DNA of 64,000 nt. Source: Clytia hemisphaerica (Eukaryota > Cnidaria > Hydrozoa > Leptothecata > Clytiidae). The position numbers and the translations under genes are program-made. The notes beneath the pieces were generated by a model. It was not told the origin of the DNA. It saw nothing but the letters and a program-made list of their open reading frames with translations, and ran no database searches. Every line of letters starts with the position of its first letter. The first letter of the stretch is position 1. Positions 26,376-37,291 of this stretch are shown piece by piece. The stretch spans positions 1-64,000 of the forward strand of contig CACVBU010000474.1 of NCBI GenBank assembly GCA_902728285.1, read 5' to 3'.

Positions 26376-27795
26376 TAAATGTGTTTTCACAACAAAAACC
26401 ATATTGTCAATGTAATAGATCATCCTAGTATATTTTCCTCACTGATTCTACCAGTTATAGGTTAATCTAAAGTTGATCTGTTGTGATACAAGAATCCACT
26501 TGGACATCTATCTAGCCGTGCACGATTTCTTCGACTCTTCGTGACATGTAAATAATCCAGCCAGAGGGCGGAGGGAGCGCCCCAGACCTTCAATAATTCA
26601 TCACACACAATTGTTAAACCAGCCTCCAGGCTTTCAATTCCTTTAACACTTGGATCTTTAAATAGATACATCATTGAATATGCCTTTGGTCTTCCGTCCT
26701 TCAATAAGTTTTTCGGTGTCGTCAAACTAAGTTCATATCGAAAACGTTGAGTTTGAGAATCAAGTCTTTGGTTTCACCTAGCTCAAGCTTTCTAAGTTGA
26801 GAAGAATGACATCAAAGAGCTAAGAATGTCATCAGTCAATCCAACATTAAAGCAGTTTTCAAAGTCGAAATCACTGCTGACAGCCTCCAAAATTTGTATG
26901 TTTTTAAAAATATCATTTCTTTGGTTACCATCTTTGATTACGTCATATTAGGAAATCCCGCGAAAAAAAGGCGGTATTGATTTAGACGCCCGAAAAGGGC
27001 GTAAAAAGATCTTTCGTTTGGTATGTCATGATCCTATGTTTAGATCAGCCATAAAGAAATCGGGCCCTAGCAACGGGTATGATTTTTCGTTGCTAAGGAA
27101 AATACTTTCGATCAGGGTCTAGAAAAAACCTTATATCTCAGGAAATATAAATGCTACGTCCTTAAAATTTTCAGAGTGTGTTCAGAAAGGGTATAGGGTC
27201 ATAAAACACGCAAAATCCCGAAATCGATAATTTTTTCACCAAATCTCAAAACTTCATGTGACTCCCACCTTAAGTAATCTTTTATTCATTTTGAGCTAAA
27301 ATTTGCTTTTCTCAATAGATTAACATCATTTGACTGATGCTGATCACAAAGAACGTTTTTATTAGACAGATATGACCTCGTTCGCTAATAAGAATTGCAC
27401 CTTGAGAGTGAAATTATTAAAATGAACAGTTTAAACTTAAATAATTTCTGATTAAATTTAGATGGTCAGATTAGCGAAAAGTGAATTAATTCATTCAGAT
27501 TGTATTTTCAAAGTAAACCTTCGAATGTCCCTAAATGAATAGAATGGGACGAGCTATAAAAATCAATGAAAACTCCGAATCTATTCTATTTTGGCGAAAA
27601 AAAACGATCCACGTTAAAGGAATGCTGGGAAAAAAAATATTAATTTCAAAACAAATGCTGGGAATAAATAATCTATTACTAAAACCAAAAATCTATATAA
27701 TTTAACAATTCTAATGTTTACATATTTTTTTCATAATTTAAAGTCAAAATTTACAAAAAATAAGTTGAAATTGATGTAATCACATCTGAGATAAA

Positions 27796-29326
27796 TTACT
27801 TGAAGTTATGTTTGGAGGCAGATATGGCGAGGTCTTCTGATGGTATTCTATATTCCGAGTTATCTTTACCAGTCAACCAATAGGTGGTCATTCGTCCTTT
27901 ACCTTTGACTTCACGTTCACCACGACAAATGGATTGATAACCACCAAGGCTTTCCAATACTGTATAAGTGCTTTCCGACATGTGGATTTTCAAAGCTAAA
28001 AAGTTCGAAAATTAAGGATAGTTAGCATTCAATAAAATATTTATCCGACTTTTTCGAAATCAAACACTCGGTAAAAGTAAGAGTACCAAAAAGGGGTCTG
28101 ACAAAGATATTTCAATTCTATAGCAACTAGAATAAATATCAAAATAAATTTTTGATGGTTACTATAGTCTCATAAAAAAATCACGTTGATTATTAGAGAT
28201 TTTCAAACAAAAGATATCGTACGACTGTTGAATATTTTAAAAAGTTGAGATAAATCTCAGCATCTAGTGTAATCTCTCTATAGCAACATTATTTCTAATG
28301 TCCGTTACCAATAGCAACATAAATTCAATCTCCAAACAAGAAACTTAGAAGTCGAGGGTCCAGTAAGTCCAACAAATAGAAGTGTCTGCCTTTTAAAAGA
28401 GCATTTATTTTAGGGGTCTGTCTAAGTTCCAAGGCCAACACCATGAAATTAAAAGTGGGGGTGGGGCAATGAATATAGAGTCTGGCACAACCAAAAATTT
28501 TTACTTTGCAAGAAGGCCCCACCTTGGGGGGGAGTTCATGACCCCCTTTGACCCCCCCCCCTTGTCCCCCGGTGACGTGGGCCCTGAGTTCGGAAATACA
28601 CTAAAGTATATGCAGAATTCAATAAAAACTCACCATAACCACCACTTTCCATACGAGAAGCTGTATTCATTGTATCACCAAACAAACAATAACGCGGCAT
28701 TTTCGAGCCGACAACACCGGCCACAATGGGTCCAGTATTCAGTCCCATACGAAGCTGTACTTGAGAGCCGGGCATGTTTTTGTATCCAACGCCATCGATG
28801 GTCGTCATAAGGGCCAGTGCCATGGACGCAATTTCGCCGGCATGATTGTCACCGTTACGTGTCGGTAATCCCGAGGCCACGACGTCTGTTTAGCGGAAAA
28901 TATCATAGGTTTAGGGTTTACTTGGGTACCAACATAGGTATAACTTTTAACTTAAGTTAGCACCGTGTTTCTTACACCTATCTTTTATTTTTCGAGAACA
29001 CCATTAAACTCTCTTAGCTATTTACAATAATTTCCGATAACGGAGATTTTTTAGTAATAAAAACGTACTAGATTCCATGTGACTAAATAAGGTAAGGCAA
29101 ATTCTACCGAAAAATAATTTCTATATGAAAAAACAAAATACAAACTATAAAATGATGAAAAGAAAAACAGAGAAATTCAGACTTACAGCAGTCTCCGATA
29201 GTTTCCACTTTGTAACAATCGAAAGATTCGATAATATCATCCATAATCGAATATAAGTCGTTTAATAATTCGACCACTTGATAAGGTGAAGCGTCTGAGC
29301 AAATTTGACCAAAACCAACACAATCA
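27796..29326 (-). CDS. Receptor cyclase exons 30-32 (copy C): class III guanylyl cyclase domain
   Basis: Exons 29187-29326, 28634-28885 and 27796-27995. Visible catalytic features: first metal Asp1591 (YFSDCVGFG), second metal Asp1635 in KVETIGD, guanine-selecting Glu1631 (KVE) and Cys1703 (MPRYC), glycine loop GPIVAGVVG, and Asn1710/Arg1714 of NTASRMES for the transition state. Glu plus Cys mark guanylyl rather than adenylyl specificity. Unusual changes are Cys and Gly where most members have Ile and Thr (DIVGFT), and Cys in place of Ala after the second metal Asp. A normal C-terminal segment of about 60 residues follows (Cys-Arg-Gly-Glu, [11 protein letters not shown]). It acts in the cytosol as a dimer. 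Confidence 0.93.
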
Positions 29327-32300
29327 CTGGAGAAAAGGAAGATATAAGTTGTATAAATACAAGGAAACCCTGGTATAAGCGAGTTGATGTTGTAAAGGCG
29401 TTTTCCTGCAGTGGAAACGGTGAGTTATTGCTCTGTTTGGATCTTGACCCACTAAGTAAATCCGTATTTTTAGGGATTCATACCTTGTAAGGAAATCACA
29501 CTTGATAATTATATGTAATCAGAATGTCTAATTTCAAACAGTGTAGAAAATAGTCGAACGTGCGCAACGCACTGGGCTCAACTTCAGTGGCTTCAAATCA
29601 TTCATAGGCCAATTGTAGACCCCCAGATATTCACCCAATGAACAAGTGTGCCAAATTTCAACCAAATCCGATCATTTTGGAGGCCTGTAGACTGCTCCAA
29701 AGCTTTAGCCTCGTTTTGGCAAAAAACTCGTTCCCAGGCCCCAAAAATCAAAATTTTTGAAAAATGCAAAAAGCAACCCAAGATATTCACCGAAGGAACA
29801 AGTGTGCAAAATTTCAGCCAAATCGAACAATTTTTGAAGTCTCCAGGCTGCCCCAAAGTTTTAGCCTCGTTTTGGCGAAAAACTCGTGCCCAGGCCCCAA
29901 AAATCAAAATTTTCAAAAAATGAAAAAAACACCCCCAGATATTCACCCAAGGAACAAGTGTGCAAAATTTCAGCAAAATCGAACAATTTTTGAAGTCTCC
30001 AGGCTGCCCCAAAGTTTTAGCCTCGTTTTGGCGAAAAACTTGTGCCCAGGCCCCAAAAATCAAAATTTTCAAAAAATGAAAAAAACACCCCCAGATAATC
30101 ACCCAAGGAACAAGTGTGCCAAATTTCAGCCAAATCGAACAATTTTTGAAGTTTCCAGGCTGCCCCAAAGTTTTGGGACATACACACAGACAGACACACA
30201 CACAGACACACATTCTCAGATTCTAACTCAACTGTCGAACGTGCTAACCACACTGGCTCAACTTCAGTATCTTTGAAATCATTTGTAGGCCCAATTGTAA
30301 ACTTAATGGCTTAAGAAAAATTATAGCATTTTGGGTTTTAGCCTCGTTTTGGCGAAAAACTCGTCCCCAGGCCCCAAAAATTAAAATTTTGAAAAAATGA
30401 AAAAAACACCCCCAGGGATTTGCCCAAGGATCAAGCGTTCAAAATTTCAGCCCAATCAGACCATTTTTGAAGTCTCCAGCCTGCCCCAAAGTTTTAGCCT
30501 CGTTTTGGCGAAAAACTCGTCCCAGGCCCCAAAAATTAAAATTTTGAAAAAATGAAAAAAACACCCCCAGGGATTTGCCCAAGGATCAAGCGTTCAAAAT
30601 TTCAGCCCAATCGGACCATTTTTGAAGTCTCCAGCCTGCCCCAAAGTTTTAGCCTCGTTTTGGCGAAAAACTCGTCCCCAGGCCCAAAAAATCAAAATTT
30701 CGAAAAAATGAAAAAAACACCCCCAGGGATTTGCCCAAGGATCAAGTGTTCAAAATTTCAGCCCAATCGGACAATTTTTGAAGTCTCCAGGCTGCCCCAA
30801 AGTTTTAGCCTCGTTTTGGCGAAAAACTCGTCCCCAGGCCCCAAAAATTAAAATTTTGAAAAAATGAAAAAAACACCCCCAGGGATTTGCCCAAGGATCA
30901 AGCGTTCAAAATTTCAGCCCAATCGGACCATTTTTGAAGTCTCCAGCCTGCCCCAAAGTTTTAGCCTCGTTTTTGGCGAAAACTCGTCCCCAGGCCCCAA
31001 AAATCAAAATTTCGAAAAAATGAAAAAAACACCCCCAGGGATTTGCCCAAGGATCAAGTGTTCAAAATTTCAGCCAAATCGGACCATTTTTGAAGTCTCC
31101 AGCCTGCCCCAAAGTTTTAGCCTCGTTTTGGCGAAAAACTCGTCCCCAGGCCCCAAAAATCAAAATTTTGAAAAAATGAAAAAAACACCCCCAGGGATTT
31201 GCCCAAGGATCAAGTGTTCAAAATTTCAGCCCAATCGGACCATTTTTGAAGTCTCCAGCCTGCCCCAAAGTTCTAGCCTCGTTTTGGCGAAAAACTCGTC
31301 CCCAGGCCCCAAAAATCAAAATTTTGAAAAAATGAAAAAAACACCCCAGGGATTTGCCCAAGGATCAAGTGTTCAAAATTTCAGCCCAATCGGACCATTT
31401 TTTAAGTCTCCAGCCTGCCCCAAAGTTTTTGTCACAGACACACAGACACACACACACACAGACAGACATTCTCAGATTCTAGCTCAACTGAAGTTGAGAA
31501 CTGAAGTTGAGAACATCCTCCACATTATCCGATGAAATCTCGTGATCCAAGTCACGATAAAACTTCCAATATAGTATTTTTAAAGTCAGCAGCGATTTTA
31601 TGATATGAAAATCAAAATCAAAACAACTAAGTCGTATAAGTACCTGAAATAGATGGTAACGCTAGCAAAGTATTCTGGTTGAGGATTCTTTCCTAATTTC
31701 AATTCTTCAGCGATCAACGGTGGCAACATCTTGCTAAGAAGTAAGTCTCCTTTCTCTTTCTCTACAATAATATCAGCAGTACGTTCTGCGACGATAGATT
31801 CTAAGCTAGTTGTGTATTGCTCCATCAATTCGATCAAGTTATCCATCAATTCACCGCGATGTGGACAAATCTTACCGAGTTCCGACAAACAATATTTAAA
31901 TTCTGGTCTGCATTTTGGATCTTCGTTCCAGCATAGTTCGATAAGTTGCATCAGCATTGAGGCTTGTTTTTCTTCATTGGGCAGTTCGTCTTCTTCGACG
32001 GTCGGACGCAAACAATCGACAGCCATTTTCTCGTAGTCACGGCATTGCTAAAAGAGGGACGGAGATGAATTCTAAAAGATTGACTTTAACTCAATTCAAT
32101 TAGAATAAAACTTTCACTATTAACTTTAATATAGATGTCTTCTAAAAATAAAGAAAAATAGATCACCCTTTAAGTTGTGAACAGTTCGCATGTATTTAAG
32201 AGCGGAACGGGAAAAAGTAGGTCTCTTTTACAAGAACGATTTATACTTCCATGGATTGTACTTCAAACATTCTTATAATTTTACGCGGCAAGCGCAGCGT

Positions 32301-35300
32301 TATGCATGAATGTTGATACCATTCATCACTCAAAGAAAATATTAAAACATAACCCATTCTGTCCATTTTTAAAGTTCTTTCTCATTTTCATATTCAATTT
32401 TCAGAGAATTGTTTTAAGGCTTACGTCGATCCACTCAAATTATTCTTTCCCAACGAGGTGTAGCTTTTAATGATAATGTGTTTGTTGAACAACCATTAAA
32501 AGAGTGCTCAATACTTTTCGTAGAGCAAATTCAATAAAGTTTTATTTCAAAAATCACCATGTAAAATACACTACTAAAAGTTTCATGCTACATACGCAAT
32601 CATCAGATGTATCAGCTTTTAATGATATATTTTTCCCATCAATAGAAATGTAAATTTTTGAACTTCCAATTTTTGAAGGTAATTTTAAGGTGAATTAAAA
32701 CATAAGAAATAATACTCACAATAAGTTTCAATGTTTTTCCGGGGTCAATGAGTCTACCAACAATTTGAACAATTTCAGCTGGTCCTAAATGATCCACCTC
32801 GTGGTATGGATGCTGACGTGTGCACATTTCAACCATGATGATAGCAAAACTACAGACAGAAAGAATTAAAAGAAATTTAACATCATTTTGTTTACACTTC
32901 ACACAGCTCCAGGTTTAGGCTCTACGAATTAAGAAAATGTGACCATATGATCCCAGGGGAAAGGATACCTAGGCAAGTAAAGGGTACGGGTAATTGTTGC
33001 CCTTGAGGGTACCTTCTTGGAGCCTGGAGCTCCCTGTAAAGGTTAAGAAAATTAGCACATTAAATCTCAGTCCAACAAGGGTCGAAAGAGTAGGAAAATT
33101 TCAGCTTTCTGCTCCTTCGAAAATCGAAATTTAGTCAAATTGGTACAAATTAGTCTCATTAAGGCTCGAAAAATACGCTTTTTTCTACTTTACCTCCTTT
33201 TTAGACCCGCCAAGGGTCTGAACGTCGAAAGTTGGGCGGTGCATACCCGTCATCTCGCACCCCTGATACCCCGGGCATATAATTCACTGGAAATTAGGGT
33301 ATGGTCGACTGCATTTAACCGTAGACGATGTTATCGTCCGTTACAGTGATAGTGAAAGCGGGAAAATATGGCGGTATGGCGGTATACAGAAAAAAGTCGG
33401 AGTTGGCAAACTTTACCGACTGTAAACTATTTTCGGCAAAAAAACCCGTTTGCGAATTTTCTTCGGCTTATTTCTTAGATAGCGATTTGTCTTATATAAA
33501 TATAGTATACTATAGCATAGTCTAATTTAACCTTTAGAGTGTTTATGAAAATGTCTCTCTTAAAATACCTGTACATATCGCCAGCTCTTGATCCATAACC
33601 AACATGATCGAGATGAGAGACGCCAGTTGCTGCAATCTCTGGTGCTGTCCACAATAATGAACTATTCGGTTTGACAGAAAAATGATTTAACGGTTAAAAT
33701 TGCTAATGTTTAATGCGTAAAACCAGAGACTTGGCCGAGTTTCGAAGCTGTCCACAATAAGAAACTATTGGTGTGACAGAAAAAACGGCGAAATGAATAA
33801 ATCCTACTTGCTTTGGAAAAACAGAAATTTGATATCTATTTTAAGACGAATTGTCTACGTTTTATTCAGCTTGTACACTTTTCATTTCAATTAAATATTG
33901 AATTCAGTACGAACACTTCGCCCACGCATGGATGTCTTTAAAAAACATGGCTTTTTAACTTTTTGTGTTTCAAAGAAAGATCTTCATATTTGAATCTATT
34001 AATTTGTTAGCTTAAATTTTAGTCATTTTAATAATTTGCTCAGCATTTTTATACCCATTCCCAAAAGAGAAAAATTCATCTAACTTTTTTTTACTTTTTG
34101 CGTTTCAAAGAAAGATCTTCATATCTGAGTCTAATAATTTGTTAGCCTAATTTTTGCTCAACATTGTTATACCCATTCCCAAAAGAGAAAAATTCATCCA
34201 CTTTCCTGAATCGAAAATCAAACTTTTGTTTTAAGGTTATATGGAATTCGACCCTTCTGTAAGTAACTTACTAATAATCACATTCATCCAATTCGTTGAA
34301 CCTTGGTAAACTAACACCGATTCCGTTTTCTGGTGAAAAGACACGAACACCTTCTTGACCAGATTTGAAAGATTTCAGTCCATAATCTAAATGATAGGAT
34401 TATATAAAATTAAATTAAATGTTTTGTCCCAAACAGCCAGTGGTATCCGGTGGAAGAGGGATTTTAGAGGATTTTCAGTTTTTCGTAACTTTTTCCATTA
34501 TCGAAGAAAACGATCGATTCAAATTTTCTACCGTGATGGCAGTTCTTCTTAGTTACAAACATATAAACACAGATATCATATTCTTTTACACACTAGATAG
34601 GCTAACTGCTACAGATTTCCCGTGGAACTCTGTCCAGTTTCGAAGTCGGCAATGTTGTTTTCCAATTCATCTTACATTTTCGAGCATTCGAATTTCAAAC
34701 ATTCGAATCGTGCTTTTGCAATTGAAAACAAGATGGCGGACTAGTAAGCTCTAAAACTGGACACGCTTCCTGTTTTCGGGTAGCCCGATCCAGTCAAGTA
34801 GATTGAGATCACTAGTTACAAAACTTTGCCAAATAGACTTCTTTTAAAATCGTGTGCAGAAAATTATGTACACAGCCTGACACAGCTGATTTCTTAAAAA
34901 TGTTCATATTTTTTTCTTCTCAGTCCATTTTGAAGATTTTTTTGCTACACATGAGATAGTAAAGCCTCACCTAGTAGGTTTTTTTTATTTAATTCTTGAG
35001 GCGACGAAAAATGCACAAAAACTTACCAGAAAGTTTGATAGTCCATCGATTATCAACCAAACAGTTAGAGCTCTTCAAACGACCATGTGATCCAATATCT
35101 GTGTTTTGTAAATACATCATTCCTCGACAAATATCCTGCAAGTACGAAAAGGATGCGATTCAATCATTTCTGAGGTCCATGCCTTGAACCAATTTTTTGG
35201 ATAATTCTACTAAGGGGTCTGTAAGTATCAGAGTACCAGTTTTGATTAGGCATTATCGGAATGTAATTTGCATCTTGAATTTAAATTAGATAGTCGACTT

Positions 35301-37249
35301 TCTGCAAAACCACCGTTAGATATGTAAGAGACAGCAGAAACAGAGGAAGTGCTTTTATGATTGTATTGACAGTGGAAGAAAGCCATCGAATTGACTTTAA
35401 ACAGTCGACTTTTATCAAAAACGAGAAATAGGAAAGGTAGAAATTTGGACTTCTAAACTAGAGCTTCGAACAAAACAAAAAGTTCTCAGAGTGTGTCAAC
35501 TATAAACAAACCAACCTTTAACATTGAGTATCTGAAATCCCATCCAAGATCGATATCATCATTGGACAAAATATCTTCCAAGCTGCCTTTACCACAAACT
35601 TCATTCAAGATGGCCACGTGGTCAGTATCGATGCAAGCTCCAATGAAGAGACAGAGATTCGGATGTTTGATGTCTCTCATTTCTTTCACTTCCCATCTCA
35701 ATTGATCGTTCAACTCTACGTTTTCTTTACGAATCAATTTAACAACAATGTCTCTTCCATTCCAATTACCTAAATGGAGAAGCAGAGATTATTAAAAGTT
35801 TCTCTAATACGAGAGTTTCAACCTTAGCGGATCGCTATAAACAAGGGTGGCGCTTCAATTTTTCTTGAATCATTGTAACGACAGAGTATTTTGTATACGT
35901 GAATTTACTGTCAAAGAGTTATAATTTTAAGAGGTTATGTTATGGGCGTTAAAATGACGATATTTAGATATTTTATGTCACCTTGGAATACGATACAATG
36001 AATGATGGGATTGGATAATGACCCTGGAAGAAGTTTCTCAATCCCAATCAACCAAAATCCTTGATCTGAGTTTTGAAACTGGTGCCCTAATGGTAGCACT
36101 ACTCGATAACGGTGTAAATGTACCGAGAGCGCTAGATCTATTTTTCCCTGAATACTTGATAATATAGCGCCGTTTTACGTCAATTTGAAACACTTTGCGG
36201 ATACCACTTTCGATAAGAAAGCTCAGATCAAAGATGGCGGATGTAGTTTTTTAGTCCAGGGTTTATTATCGAGTTTAGTGGATATTCTCAAATAACACCA
36301 GAAAGTCGGATAACCCCAAAATTTGAACCGAATGTTCCCCCCTTAATGCGTGCTTCCGGGAGCATCGTTATTTCTGGTTATTCCCACTTACTTTTATATA
36401 TCCCTGGACCAAGCTATATCCGCCATTTTTGATCGAAGTTTTTTGAAAGTTGGTATCCGCAAAGAAGCCATTGTAGTGTTTGAAACTTTGCTTACCGACA
36501 AACGGCGCTCTACATCACTAGTGTACAAACGAAATAAGAACTAGCACTCTCTCCACCGGTACCAATTTCAGGAAAACTCCGATCATAATATTTTGGTTGG
36601 CCGGCATTGAGTAACTTGGTCCTGGGATGTATAAATATATATGTACAGTGGTTATTCCTCACCTTGGTTTACACAAACAGTTTTCTCTTCTCTCTGTTCA
36701 CTCTTTCCTGAAACCATACTAATCATACTGATGAGAGACTTAGCACTACTCTTATTTTTCTTTTGGCGCATGCGTATAGTATCCCATTCAACCATCCAAT
36801 CAGTGCTCATTAACTGCGCGTTCAATTCAATCTTCTTGTAGTAGAGGCGACCAATATAGAACAAAACAGCAAGGATAGCCATAGCAGCAACAGCGGTCGG
36901 TGCTGCAATAACCGCAATGTGTGTTTGACATCGACTCCCGGTGTGACTTGATTCACACGTGCATAAACCGGAACCGCTGTTCCCGTCCGAACATTTTCCA
37001 GTTACACAATCGCACTTTTGGGAGCAATCTTTTCCATAATAGTCTGGCTTGCATTTACAGAAATCACCTCCAGTGCAATTACCGTTCATCGCATGGCAAC
37101 CATATCTTAAATTGAACAATGGGCCATTCCATTAAATTTCCATACAGGGGGGGGGGGTGGACGACCCTTTTCAAGTCAAAAAAGATTTCTCGGAGATACC
37201 CCTGGAAAATGGAAAAATTAGCAAAACATCCCTTGGAAAATTTATTTTC

Positions 37250-37291
<42 letters not shown>

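Larger units (their letters stand above)
20427..27269. mobile_element. 6.8-kb element with TTAA target duplication and 17-bp inverted ends
   Basis: Left end GGTGGGAGTCACATGAA, right end its inverse, flanked on both sides by TTAA (20423-20426 and 27270-27273). Unit A carries the empty site with a single TTAA, so excision boundaries are exact. TTAA duplication is the mark of the piggyBac superfamily, but I see no transposase. The open frames inside (for example 26462-26725 minus, 25309-25689 plus) are unrecognised. It is therefore probably a non-autonomous or decayed element carrying another insertion. Confidence 0.85.
11876..27372. repeat. Segmental duplication unit B, enlarged by a 6.8-kb insertion
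   Basis: The unit starts at GACCTCGTTCGC and ends at the junction with unit C (AGACAGATAT, then GACCTCG). Removing the element at 20427-27269 restores exactly the sequence seen at 8520-8640 in unit A, so the element inserted after duplication, or only into this copy. Confidence 0.92.

Noticed and set aside
26462-26725. 87-codon minus-strand frame inside the TTAA element
   Set aside because: The composition looks protein-like but I recognise no family. Too short to call a gene; mentioned under the element.
29547-31511. Regular repeats considered as a CRISPR array
   Set aside because: Repeats are contiguous, with no unique spacers, in a eukaryotic intron.
29602-31535. Long open frames on both strands (up to about 220 codons) with repeated 52-residue units
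   Set aside because: They arise from a ~156-bp non-coding tandem repeat whose period is a multiple of three. They are open in several frames on both strands, lie within an intron and include microsatellite translation.
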